Positions 12,151 to 23,960 of a stretch of 64,000 bases of DNA are shown piece after piece. Within the stretch, counting starts at the first letter, position 1. Every line of letters starts with the position of its first letter. The stretch covers positions 10,852,040 to 10,916,039 of the forward strand of contig JAZBQD010000034.1 in the NCBI GenBank assembly GCA_036583965.1, in the 5' to 3' direction. The notes below the pieces were generated by a model. It was not told the DNA's origin. It searched no databases and saw only the letters and a list, made by a program, of their open reading frames with translations. This stretch comes from Prunella strophiata. Taxonomy: Eukaryota > Chordata > Aves > Passeriformes > Prunellidae. A program made the translations under genes and the position numbers.

Positions 12151-14257
12151 CTCACACATGCACTGATTTGCCCAATGTTCCAAACAGATCATCCAAAAGA
12201 TGATAATATTTCCTGCAGGTGGTTTAACTGTAGATTCTGTAGTGTGGTGGTGCCACTCCTGAAATAGATTGACCTTTCAGTTTCAGTTCTGCTCAATTCT
12301 GCCAAAATGATTTCCTCCTTACTCTGGTTCACATTATCGAATTGCAAATCCATTAGTTCTAGTTCTTGGTAAGGATGCTGCTGCCCAAATCTGGCCTTCA
12401 CTTAGGCTGAGTGAAACTCGTGATTATTTACTCAGCCTGAGGCAAAGTACTGGGAAAATGAGATACAGGATTGGATTGAACAAGCCCCATCAGTTAGAAA
12501 TTAGTGTCTTTTTAAAGTTATTTCGATTTTATTTGAACTACAGCAACGTGTGCTGGAAAGCTCAGGATGTGGTGCCCACAGAGACAAAGACAAGGCAGCC
12601 TGTGGATCCTCCTTAAGGAGCTGCAGTGGTGCTGGCTGTCACTGGTTGTCTTTTTGGGAGGCTGGAGGGCATCTGCTGTGTCTCTGCCCAGTGTGGGGAC
12701 AGCAATGATTTGCTTTTCAGGAGGAAATAAATTGATTGCATTTGGTAGAAATTGAGGTGTGTGAAATAGATGTCTCTTTCAGGTCTTCTCCCCAGAGTAA
12801 CTGGATAAAAATTCTACTTGAAAAGGTAGAGGTAGAAAATGTAGAAGTTTTTCAAATATTGACATAAGGAAACTTTTCTTGAGCTTGAGTTCATCACTCC
12901 CCTACTCTTGCTTCATACATACCCAGCCAAAATGAATAAATCTTTTGCAGTTCCTGGGTCCTGCAGGAACCCAGCCTGCTCTTGTGCTCTGGGCTCTTCT
13001 GGCCTTGCAGGTCACTCAGTCTCATCACTGGAGCAGAGGTGCTGCTGCTGTGACCTAATATTGCATCTCCTCTGGAGCTCACAGAAGAGCCTGTGGAAAC
13101 CATCAGCCTGCTGGGATCTAAGGCATCCCTGTGATTGATTGATTTATTTTAAAAAACCCAAATACACTACCCCCAAAACCACCCTGTCCCCCAGTCCCAC
13201 ACTGGAGCATTCATTTTCTTTGGCTCTGAATGCATTATCCTGCTGCAAGTCTGCAGGCTGCAGTGCAGAGCTGCAAAACGAGGGTGGGAACCTGCTGCAC
13301 TGAACAGCTGAACTTGCTTCTTTTGTGTGGCAATAGCTCTGACCTAAAATTGTTCCTGAGAGTTCAAGAAACACAGTCCCTGTGACCCAAGTGTGAGTGA
13401 CACAGAGCACTTCTCCAGCTGATGGCAGACCCTCAGACACCAGCCTTCCTGCAGGTATTCACCTCCTGAATCCAAATTTCTCACCTAGCAAAGCCAAAGG
13501 TGTGTGCTGGTGGCAGGTTAGTGGCATTGTGTGCTGTGCTGGGGGGTGCTTGAGGTAGAGGAAGAAATCTGGGGTGGGAAGGGGGCAAAGTGGCTAAAAG
13601 AGTTTAAAAACTGGCTAGATCCTGGTAATAGTTGTAACAGTACATGAAATATTGGCTCACACTGAACGAGGAGATAGTCTTGGCATAATTCAGAAAAAAA
13701 AAAGACTCTTAAAAATATGTGGCTTTTCTTTAGATTTACTCTTAATACCCTAAATAATCTCCAGCTTTGACATTTTAATTGTACAGCACAGATGTGAAGA
13801 CTTTCCACCAGGTCCTGGCAGAAATCCCAGCAAACTTCTTCAACCAGTAAAGTTAAGAAGGGGGAAAAAATTGTTTCTTGCACTTGTAAACCCTATTGTT
13901 TCAGAATTTATGAGGTAATATTGACCTCTCCAGGCTTTATAAAAATCAGGATAAAAGTATTGCAAATGATGGTGTGAAGGAGATGTGATGGAGGCACTAT
14001 GTGAGCATGAAGCAGTGTATTTGGTGCTGAGGAGCTAGGAAGCTTTTGACATTTGTTTGGTTTTTGTGAGATCAGAGGGAGGCAGAGATCCAGTCACTGG
14101 TGCTCAGTACTGGCCTAGATGTTATGGGTTTAGCACTGCTGCTTTGAATTTTATTCAGTGGTACTTTCTTGCAGGGGACAGACTTTTCCCATCTGTTTAG
14201 CAAGTAATCCTGGACCTGATTCCTTTTGTATCCACTCTGCTGCCAGGAAAGATAGGA

Positions 14258-14292
14258 AATATGCATAAAATCTACAGAATATGCATAAAATC
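14258..14292. repeat. Short direct repeat, period 20, with ATGCAT cores
   Basis: AATATGCATAAAATC occurs at 14258-14272 and again at 14278-14292. Each copy includes the palindrome ATGCAT, so the pair also gives two similarly spaced POU/homeodomain-like sites. A simple local duplication is the minimal explanation. Confidence 0.8.
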
Positions 14293-16485
14293 AATTATGT
14301 AGGGTTTGGGGATTCTTTTGAGTCTGTCTGCTGTAATGAACAAGCTCCTTGAGAGGCCAGAGCTCTCCTCCTGGTGTCTGGAGCATGTCTGGGGAGGTGG
14401 AGGGAGCTCCTGCAGCTCCTTCTTCCCTTAAAGCAGCGCCCTGACCCTGTGTGCATGGTGAGGCCTCTGCTCTGGGAGATGAAAATGGAGTTTTAATGCA
14501 ATCCATGGTTCATTTTTGCCAGTTTCTGTGCTGGATCCTTTTGGCTTTGAAGACTTTGAGGCAGTGGCTGCTGTCCCTGGTGGATGGAGGGCAGAGGGTG
14601 ACACCTGAGAGCCAAGCAGTGGCTGGTGTGTGACACCCTTGGGGACAGTGGTCAGTCACTTGGTGGGCAGGGCTGTGGTGCTGCTGGAGGAGGCTCTGCC
14701 AGCCCAGCATCCATAACCTGCCTCTCCCAGCCTTGCCCTGCTCCTGGGGGTCAGGCACAGCCCTGTCCCCTGGCAGCTCTTGCAGCCACCCCTGGGTGCT
14801 CCAGAGCCTGCCTCCATCCCCAGAGTGCTGTGTCACTGGGGAGCACAAACAACACCACAGGGACAGCAGCTCTTTCCAAGCTGCGAGAGAGCAAAAAGAG
14901 AGAGTTTATTGAATTCTGACTCCATTTATAGTTTTCTGACATCCCAGTGTCATTGGAGGGTGACAGTGCCACCTCCTCAATGCCACTGGACAACCCAACA
15001 GTCCATCAAGTTGCTCTTCCTCCATAAAGGAATGCAAAATAATAAGTTATTTACAGAAAGTGTGTGAGAAAGTTCTGCACAAGAATGTAAACATCAGAAG
15101 GCTTTAGAGAAACTCGAAAAATCAGGGTGACAGTGCTCCTTGATAGCAGCCCAGCTGTATTCCAGGAGTGTGGGGATGGCCTTGCCTCTCTCCTGAGGGG
15201 AGCTTGTGCTGGGCTGAGCCAAGCAAGGCTTTGCCTGGGGCGTGAGACCTTGTAAATGCTGGGTGAAATCAGTTCAGCAGCTCCTGGGGGAATTGCAGGC
15301 GTCCACAGGCTGAGCCTTTGCTGCCCAAGTGTCCCCCCAGTCCCAGTGGAAACCATGACAGAGAGCATGGAACCCTTGCAACTGGGCTCAAAGAAGAGCC
15401 AGGCCTCACCCAGACATCTCCCCCTTATCACACAGAGCTTGAACTGATGAATTAATTGAGTCTGCACAAGAGGGATGGGTGAGCACAGAGGGGCTGTAAA
15501 TTAAATTCCCATGTGGGAATGTGAAGGCTGGAACAAGCTGGCAGGGAGGATTGGTGCACACATGGCCACTGCTGTAGCTGAGGGGGTCTGGAGCTTGTGA
15601 GGGCTCATTTATTGAAGCAAAGAAACATTGCTGGGAGTTCAGTGCTGCTGCAGCAGGGAGAGACACCAGGGATGAGTTTGAGTTGTCAGCCCACTCGTGA
15701 TGGCTCTCCACTGCCATCCTGGCACACTGGGGCTCATCATATCCCCTGGGCCAGCAGCACTATTTGTGGAGGCAGAAGCACCAGCAGTGCCCTTTGGCTT
15801 GTCTGTCTCTGCTCTATACCATGTGGTTTGCCTTTGATGCCAGTAAAGTATTTTTCTAAAATTTGGTGGGTTTTTTGTGGCTGCTGGGCTGTTCCACAAA
15901 AGTCCAACATCTGAAATTACAGCATAGGGGCCTCTGGAGCTTTGCTGATGTCTCAGAATTTCATTAGCTTGGAATTGCTGTTAGTGCACTAATTGTATTT
16001 CCCCCCAGCCTTTATTTTTTTTCTTTCTGCCTGCAGGAAAACGTATGGTTTTTGCAAACACTGTTTGTTATTTAGCTCTGGCTTCACAGAATGCCTGTGA
16101 AGATTGGTGTCCATGAGAATCAATTGCAGATAATTTTCATTGCAAACAAGACCCTGCAGTACATACATGTGCAGCTGGGTTGGCTTCTCCTTGGAGCATA
16201 TGTAATGGTTTCTAGATGGAAAGGAAAGTCTGAGATGAAATAGATCATGACATGACATTTTGAAAGTTTATGAAACAATAAAACACAATAATCATGGTTA
16301 AAATTTGATAAATGTGTGGTGGTGTTTTTCTAGCACAGAATACAGTTCTGCAATAAACTCTAATTAATACAGTCTGTGGTAAACAGATTAATTCCTGTTA
16401 AAATCAAACTTTCCATGCCCTGAACTGAGACAAGCATGCATTTTAGCAGCCAGTGTCTAAACTGGGGAGTAAAAATATTTGTTCC

Positions 16486-16560
16486 TTTTTTTTTTTTTTT
16501 TTTAATTGTTGCTATATTCATTGTATGCCTTGAGAAAGGCCAAAAAAAAAAAAAAAAAAA
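16486..16560. repeat. Poly-T(18) / poly-A(19) inverted pair
   Basis: Eighteen T (16486-16503) are followed after 38 bases by nineteen A (16542-16560). The two arms are complementary, so the segment could fold as a hairpin or cruciform with a 38-base loop. Two oppositely oriented retroposed A-tails or independent slippage could each produce it; the loop contains nothing I recognise. Confidence 0.9.
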
Positions 16561-18180
16561 GCAGCTCTGAAACTGCCTGGGTGACATTGGGCCCTGGCTG
16601 TGTGTGCACAAACCCTTGGCTGTGAAACACAACTTCATGCCTGCCTGTGCTGGATTGTGTGGGTTTATTTCCTCAGGAAAGGGGGGATTTCTTTCCCAGT
16701 TTGGATACATTTTCCCCAGAGGGTACAATTTCCCTTTTTCCCTGGGCTGAAGTGAGTGGCTGTGGGAAGGGGCACAAATGTCCTCAGGAAGCAGCACCTT
16801 GGGTGGGGATGTGCTGGGACACTTTGAGATGAATTTAATGTTGACTTCAGCTGTGAAGACACACACTTGCTTTAGTCAGAATTAATTAACTTGGGGAGTT
16901 ATCCTCTGGTAAATCAGGATTTGGGAGTCTGAGATGTTCTGAGTGTCAGTGTGTGGTGGTTCTTGCATGAGGGAAGCAGTTTTGGGAGCAGGAGAACATT
17001 TGTCTTCCCAGGTCTGAATTTCCAAGGCTACTTTTGAATCAATATAATGATTCCTGGATGACTAAATCTGAAAATGTTGTTGTATCAAGCTTTTAATTTC
17101 TTGAAAAGTGGAATATGGCACAAGTTTTTCCATTTTAATAAAACACACTTTATCCTTAGTGCAGAGGATCTGCACTGAAAATGCTCCTTTTCACCTCTAT
17201 CCCACTGTGGTTTTCCTAATGTGTTTCTGAAATAGACCTGGCTGCCAAGGAAAACATCAACTATTACACTTGCTGGGAGGAGAGGATTAAATTCTGCTTC
17301 CTGATGGCTGGATTTCACACAGGTAGTTTAGGCCTAATAAAATTCCATTCTGATTTTTAGAAAAAAGAAGTGATTTTTGTATTGGTACTGGCTTGGGGAG
17401 TGTGTACTTTGGCTCTGATCATGTGGGTTCTGTTTCACTGGAGCAGGGATGCCCAGCCTCCTACACCACCAGCACAAGAAACCTCTCAAAGCCTCTTGTG
17501 CAGCTCCTGCTCTGGTCTCCAGAGAGGATGCTCTGCTGAGAAATTCATCAGCAGTGTTGGTATCTAAAATTAAAAAAAAAAAAAAAAATTAAAATCACTG
17601 AAGTGAATGAAAACTCGACAGAATTAGGGTGTATTAATCTAAGTTTTATGCTCCTACAGTTTTATTTTGATTATTGAAAGCAGCAGTAGCAAACTGTGGT
17701 GCATCTTCCATATGGAAGGAGTGCCTGGAGGGTAACTCTTGGGAAAAGCCAGACCAGAGAGTAGAATTGAGCACGATGGGGTCTTTCCCAACTTGAGCAA
17801 GTTCAGTGGAGTTGAATAAAGCCCTAAAGGCCTGGCTGGTGGGGCTGGGGCACAGCAGCAGTGGCTGCTCAGCCCCAGCCAGGAGCCCCTGCAGCCCTGG
17901 GGCAGCCTGCCATGGAGAGCCAAAGGCAGGGTTATTCCCTGCTGGGAGCAGGGATTGGAAATAACCATTTAAATGAATGTTCCTGTGAAGTTCAGCTTAC
18001 TGAGCTGGCTCTGGGCTCTCTCTGCTCCACAGGCTTAATTATTAAGTTGTCCCAAGAGCATGGGATTTGCTGCAGAGGAATTTCAGGTAGCTGTGGGGTT
18101 AAAGAGGAGGGTGTGAATCTTTACGTGCAAAACCATCTTTGTTTGTTAATGTGGGATATGTGACTCAAAACCTGATAACA
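16561..18180. other. Non-coding stretch with a poly-A tract
   Basis: Mixed sequence with no recognisable exon or transposon. A run of 17 A is present at 17572-17588. A GC-richer segment at about 17.8-17.93 kb gives local long frames on both strands without recognisable content. Confidence 0.55.
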
Positions 18181-18420
18181 TGCTACTGAAGGTTTTCTAA
18201 GTGAATATATCAGTGACTTGTTTACTGAACTAATTGAGTTTATCATGCCAACAGTGTTTATGGCTGTCCCTGGGATCTTTCTGGCAGACATATTAATGTG
18301 TTTTCACATACCTAAAATTTGTAAAACCAATTGTTTATTGTGTTCTTGAGCATAAACAATTGTGCCAGACTGAGTTTTCACACTGATGTTTGTAGACACC
18401 ATGAACATTTCTGCTGTAAA
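18180..18420. other. AT-rich island, possible regulatory element
   Basis: Non-repetitive AT-rich sequence with several forkhead-like (GTAAACA/TGTTTAC-type) and SOX-like (ACAAT) words, including TTGTTTACTG near 18219 and the inverted repeat at 18328-18362 listed separately. Such clustering is typical of developmental enhancers, but conservation and activity are inferred, not seen. Confidence 0.3.
18328..18362. promoter_or_regulatory. 11-bp inverted repeat of forkhead/SOX-like sites
   Basis: CAATTGTTTAT (18328-18338) and its exact reverse complement ATAAACAATTG (18352-18362) flank a 13-base spacer. Each arm contains ATAAACA, a forkhead core, overlapping ACAAT, a SOX core. A symmetrical pair could recruit two factors in mirror orientation, or the transcript could form a small stem-loop. 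The symmetry is directly visible; the binding role is inferred from motif knowledge. Confidence 0.45.
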
Positions 18421-19490
18421 TACCTCCTCTGTTACAGTGCTTTTTAGCCTGATTTCTCTGCCTTTAAAATGCAGTTACTTCCTCTCACTACTCCTTTCAT
18501 AGGATTGCCTTTGCATGGGGTGTGTATAATGCACATGTGTGAGCATAAATGTGTGTGTAGTCATATTAAAAAAATAAGAAATATGTGCTTTTCCTTCTTG
18601 AGAGGGTGCTGCTTGAGTTGGGCTATTTCAAAAATGGGAGAGAATCCACTCCTGGGTAGGTGCATGAGAGGTGTGTTTCAATAATGAGATAAACTCAGCA
18701 AGTAGCTCCTGCTTCTCTACTGCCCTCTTTTCTCTTTTCTGTAAAACCCTGGAAATGCAGTGGGTAGGCACCCAGGTGCACTGTGTCTCACTATGAAATA
18801 GTCCCAGATATTTCAGACTGGACTGTTTCAGGAGCTGGTATATATTGGTATTTGTAATTGGGGGCAAGAGACTAAATGGTCTTAAATATCTGCACAACCA
18901 GGTCCCAAGCCCCGGGTGAGCTGTGTGCATGCTGGGCTTTGGGAGGGCACTGTGAGGTCTGTGGGCAGGAGGAGTTTGCTGAGTTAGGATCTCTGGGCAT
19001 GTGGCAATCTCCTGAAGCACCGAGGCTGAAGGAAAAAGCAGTCACCTGGCCTCTTCTGGGGACTGCAGAACTGAGCCACGATGTGTAAGCCTCAGACTGT
19101 TTATGAGCAGTTATCCCCAGGAAGCAACAGGTAGTGAGAAATCCAGTGGCTGGATAATTCCTCTGCTTAGGATGGTTTCCAGTTTTCTCTTTCCTCTGAG
19201 CACCAGAAGGCCTTCAACTAATTCTGACCTGAGTTAAATGAGTGCTTTAATTAATGTGTGTGTCTGTTGCTTAGCCATGAGGAAAATCAAATTGAAAAAA
19301 GATTTGGGGTTGTTTGGAAAGCTCTAAATGGCTTGAATAGTTTCAGCCTGAAAACATCCCTGTTCACATTATCACAGCTCTTTCCCCCTGCTCCTTTTCC
19401 TTAGGAAGTGCAGAACTAGAGAGGGACTTTGGAAAGTAAAGGGGTGACAGTGCAGGCTCTTTACCTGCTGGGACAAAACACAGCCCTGAA
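18421..19490. other. Non-coding stretch, nothing recognised
   Basis: Mixed sequence with a few TG-rich words near 18.5 kb. Frames on both strands are short and lack recognisable content. Confidence 0.55.
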
Positions 19491-19499
19491 TTGCTTGAT

Positions 19500-19930
19500 G
19501 GCAGGGATGACAGCGTGGGGTTTTACCCCAGGGTCAGACCAGCGTCTCTGTGTCCCTGCACACGTGTGAGCAGTGGCAGAGCACTGCTGGGGACTCCGGC
19601 TCAGCACAGCAGAGCTCCTGTCGGGAGTTAACACCTGGCTCCCCGAGCCCCTTCAGGAGTTTCACACACTCGGCTGCAAAGCAGGTGGAGATGTGTGAAA
19701 TGCACGAAAGCGCCTTTGATCACCGGGAAGGTTTCCCTGCGGTGAATGTTCTGAATGTTCCTCCCGTCCTGCAGTGGTCGGTCACTGCAAATTTGAAAAG
19801 CAAGTGACTTATCTGGACGTCAAACCCCTCCTTCTCCTCATCCCTGGGTGAGTTGGAAAAGGAGCTGGGGAAGTCTGACCATGACACGTTATGCCTTGAA
19901 CTTGCCCACCTGAACCGAAATTTTCCAAGT
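19500..19930. other. CpG-bearing island, possible conserved element
   Basis: Roughly fifteen CpGs are spread over about 430 bases, much denser than the flanks, with no simple repeat. Open frames cross it on both strands (about 85 codons plus, 92 codons minus) but neither shows a recognisable domain. It is too short and not dense enough for a classical promoter CpG island. A weak regulatory element or an old, GC-biased exon are both possible. Confidence 0.25.
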
Positions 19931-20019
19931 GTGAAGTGATGGCTCTGCTTGAGGGACTTTGTCCTGATTGTATTGATGCCACCAGCATAATTCTCCAACC
20001 AGAGTCCTTTTTCTCCCGA

Positions 20020-20270
20020 TATTTCTGTAATTAAGAGATTAATAACACAATTATTTTATGCATGGAAAGGGACTACTCCTTTTGAATAATTTTTACTGAA
20101 GAGCAGATTGTTTAAGGAACTGTTTATGGTGATTAGTTGTGAGTTTTCAGACTGAATCAATAGCAGATGTTACTTTAGAATGACCTTTATGAAATGTGGA
20201 TGTGTTTTCATGTTAAGTTGACTCTTCAAGGTACCCTTGAAGTAAATCAGATGTCTTTAAAAACCCCTAA
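20020..20270. other. AT-rich island, possible conserved element
   Basis: Non-repetitive AT-rich DNA with TAATTA-type homeodomain cores and an ATTATTTTATGCAT word near 20050-20064. The texture resembles vertebrate conserved non-coding elements. No coding frame of note. Confidence 0.22.
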
Positions 20271-20569
20271 CCTGTGCTGTGCAAGAATGCCATGCACTTA
20301 GGAAATAAATGACAGACAGCTCTGCTGGCCAGAGCACCTTGGAATCTGCATAAGTGATTTTATGCTCTTGCAGCCAACAAACATCAGGATGTGGTTTTCT
20401 TACAGGTTTCCATGCTAATTGAGTTATACATGGAAGACCAACATGACAAAAAATCAGCTTTTTTTTTTTTTAAACTTCTGGCCAGGTTTGGGTTTTGGTA
20501 TTTTTTAATGCAGTTATCTCTGTGGTTTATTTTAGAAGCTATACATTTAGAAAATAGGAAGACTTTATT

Positions 20570-20800
20570 TCTAATATAGTAATTGGCTGCTCATTAACAG
20601 GTTTATAGCTTTTTTAGCAATGCAATTAGCAGGCATCCATGTGAATGGAAAGATCAGATCTTTATATAGATTAACATTTAAAAATCTGTTCTTAGTCAAA
20701 AGTATTTGACTTTGATTTGTGTGGTTATTCTTCGAGTTTTTTTGATGGCCTTGACAAGTGATGCCGATTTGGCTGCTGTGAAACCCAGTATCATCCTCAT
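20570..20800. other. AT-rich island, possible conserved element
   Basis: Non-repetitive AT-rich sequence with TAATT cores, a TTTGTGTGGTTA word (RUNX-like TGTGGTT) near 20716-20727 and isolated CpGs. Conservation is inferred from texture only. Confidence 0.2.
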
Positions 20801-23690
20801 CTACACCAGAAATGTGTTGAGTTGGGTTAGCCTGCCTTGCAAAAACGTGTTTGAACGTGGATAATCAGTGAATATGCATCTCTAAATTCTCCCACTTGGT
20901 GTGGGAATACCTGGTGCGTTGGGCACTGAGGTAAGACAAAGCACTTTGGGAGTCTTTGTTTTGCTGGCAAGCAGCAGATACCTCACTGAAATCTTCATTT
21001 AGGGGTGAGACCTCTCGGTATGCTGCACTCAGTCAGCTGTTACCTGAGTTTCTGGCAGGCTGCAGTGACTTTTATCTGTGTGTGTCCCACCTCCATCCCC
21101 CTCCCCATGGAGTTCTGTCTCAAACCAGAGGAGAAATTACATTTTCAAATCGATAGTGATTTTTCTGTATCAGTTGTTAGGCTTTGTTTTGACTTGATTG
21201 CAAGATTTACTCCTAATTTCAGGTAACTATTAATATATTCTTTTGAGTAATATAAGAATTTTGGTTGTATCTTTTTTTATGGCTTTTTTTTCCACCTGTC
21301 TCTAATGTTGAACAAAAAACATTCGTAGTGCTTAGCAGGGGAAGATGTTTCCTGACCAGTACCTTTTTCTTGGTAGGAAAATATCCAGGTTAACTGTACA
21401 ACACAGATGAAATCACAGGTCCATTTCCTCTGGAATGACCCTCTTTTATGACGAGCACAGAACAGATTTGCAGTGTGGCACCCTTTGCAGAGCACATCCA
21501 CCATGCCTCTGCCTGGCTCACACCCAGTGAGAAATTTTCCAGACACATTTTTTTCCTTGGCTGTGTGATACATTAACATGGGGGTGCTCAGAAAACCTGT
21601 CCATGGTGTCTGAGGTTAGAGAGCTCAGGGGATATCCCATGATTGCTCATGAGGCACTTAAATCTCAGCTGTGGAGGGATAGTGGGAAGGAATAAAGGGA
21701 AAATACAAAGAAGTCCCATAGAATGATTCCTCTGCAGACTTCCTGGCCTTGGTTTGCTGGGCTGTGTCTGAATGCAGAAATGCAGAAGCACTCAGAGCTT
21801 CTGTACCAGGATGCTTCTGAACCTGAAGAAAAGGACAATAGAGCAATTTTAACTGTTGCTAAAGCTTTCTGTGAGATCAGCAATTGAAGTGAATCATCTT
21901 GGAGCTCTGGCATTTTTCTCTATAGTGTGGGTGTGTGTTTTGGGAGAGTCAAGGTATGCATTGTTATTTCTTTGCTAGCAGCTCTTGCTCATCTAGTAAT
22001 ATGTACACAGCACCCAGAAACCTCAATTAAGGACCATTATTATCCACAGCCTGGAAATGAAATGCCCTGAGGGCTTGTAACTCACCTGGCTGTTACTGAG
22101 GCAGGTTAAAAAAAAAAAAAAAGTGTGAGTAATAGCTGCTGACATTTTTGGTTGTGTGACATAGCAATACAGAAAGCACGTGACAAATTCATTTCTGCCA
22201 TGAAGAGGAAGAGGATAATGAGATCTGTCAGACACACGTGTGGGTGTTTCACTCCTGTCTGTCCTGAGCATGCACATTTCAGCTCACAGTCTCACTGTGT
22301 GCAAGAACAAGATGTTTGACTGTGCTTGTTCTCTGACAGTCTGGCCCATCCTCTCGGCCTGGGTGGAGGGCAGGGAAGGAAATCCATCTGGGTCTCATTT
22401 GGGAGGTGTGTGCTGCACTGCTGGGCTGCCTCCCCCAGCACAGCCTGCTGGGCACCTCCTGCTGCCCTGGCCTTTCTCCTGGCTGCCTTCTCCTTTGTTT
22501 CTCACTATGTACATCAAATTGGAATGTTAAAATCCATTTCCAAAAGCTCAGTTTTAGCCCAATGTCTAGAAAGAAATAATGGTGCTATGAGTGGGACTAA
22601 GTGAAAAATGGATTTTTAAAGCACAGTGAATTCTGGTGTTTCAGTCTCAGTCCCTCTCTGTTATAGTTGTGAGAAGTTGTGAACCATGGAGGAAGTTGTG
22701 CTGTTGTGATTACAAGATATAGAAATCAATGAGATGCACAAAATACATACTTTTGGCTCTGTCTGTTATACTTTTATATACTATTTTTTATGTATTTTGG
22801 AAAAAAAATATTTTTGCCTTAAGTTTTTCTTTGAGAAAACATAGCAATATGACTTTCACATGTACTTGGGGTGACTTGCTGAACCCTGTCCTGAGATGTA
22901 AGACCTACCTCACATAATTTGAAGTGAAAGCAGGTGTATTTGAGTAATTTGAATTTTTTAAAGAAGTATTTTTTAAGAATAGGTGACCTGAGTTAAGTGG
23001 AAGATGGATTTTTTTAAAATTTCATTTTTATTTTTCTTGGGCTCATGTACCATTAGCAGTATTTTCCCATCCTGTAACAAGGACCTAACTTGGCTTCTCA
23101 ATCTCGAGGTGATCTTGGGGGACAGGGACCTGAACCACTTTTTTCTTCTTGATATCTATAACTCTGAAATTGAGTCAAAACCTCCAGACAAGCTTCAAGT
23201 ATCTCCTCTTCATGCACTTCTAAAGCCTTGCTGATATGAACAACTCAGCAGGTTTTTCATAATCAAGACATACAGGGATAGAAATAATCCCATTCTGGCT
23301 TGACAAAGTCAATATTTAGAAGAAGTTCTCCCAAATGAGCCACAAGAGGCCATCCTGAATGAGACTGCAGCAGTGTGAGCTGCTGTGGTAACAGCTGCAC
23401 CATCCAGATTGTCACGCTTGGGCAGAGCGATGAGCATCCCCAAAGTGCTGTAAAATGTTCTTTTATTGGTTTGGTTAAAGCCCTGGTACTTGTAATTAGA
23501 GTGACACAAAACACTTCAAAAGTGAACAATCCCTTTATGGCAGTAAAATCTTGGAGCAGGCCTGCCTCTCCTCAAGGGCACAGGCTGCAGGGCAGGCGCC
23601 TTGGAAGAGCCTGGAATGAGTCTGGTGAGAAAACTGCAGAATTGTTTGTCAGCCCAGGAAAAACCTTGGTTTACTCTTTGCACTGCTGTG
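20801..23690. other. Non-coding stretch, no gene recognised
   Basis: Mixed sequence with a run of about 15 A at 22108-22122 and several AT-rich segments (22.7-23.05 kb). No transposon or exon recognised. Confidence 0.5.
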
Positions 23691-23699
23691 GTTTCTTCC

Positions 23700-23960
23700 C
23701 AAGAGAATGTTGGATCATAGCATTGGTGGGAAGGGGTTGGTGAGGGGCTCTTGTCCAGGCTCCAGTGCAGGAGGGTTTGATGAACATCCCCCTTGATTTG
23801 GGGGCCCAAAGCTGGGTCCAGCCCCACCTGCAGCTGTGCTGGCCTCAGCAGAGGGGGCACAGTGCTGCTCTCAATCCACTACCCTCTCAGTGCTATTGAG
23901 CAATGCAAACCAATAAATCCACAGTGGATGTGGCTCCTCCAGCCAGCCCCACCCTGTGCC
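23700..23960 (-). mobile_element. Possible decayed CR1 fragment
   Basis: Words such as CCCAAAGCTGGGTCCAG, a following CCACCTGCAGCTGTG, GGCCTCAGCAGAGGGG and GCTGCTCTCAATCCA resemble, with many differences, an internal part of CR1 read on the minus strand (the remembered pattern is 'cccagaactgg...cacagtactccaggtg...ggtctcac...agagcagag'). The match is from memory and patchy, and no 3' tail is present. It could instead be ordinary GC-rich sequence. Confidence 0.3.

Larger units (their letters stand above)
11651..16480. other. Non-coding stretch with small duplications only
   Basis: No gene or transposon recognised. Two 20-bp-period partial duplications are present: TTTTTATTAGG at 12120-12130 and 12140-12150, and AATATGCATAAAATC at 14258-14272 and 14278-14292. 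A strong-looking splice acceptor ends near 16037 but no convincing exon follows. GC-richer sequence at about 14.3-15.8 kb gives overlapping long frames on both strands without recognisable content. Confidence 0.5.

Noticed and set aside
16037..16117. Possible exon after a strong TTTCTTTCTGCCTGCAG acceptor
   Set aside because: Three frames are open only for 12 to 25 codons, none recognisable, and no donor is consistent.
22108..22122. Poly-A run as a retroposon tail
   Set aside because: No retroposed body or target-site duplication recognisable; simple homopolymer.
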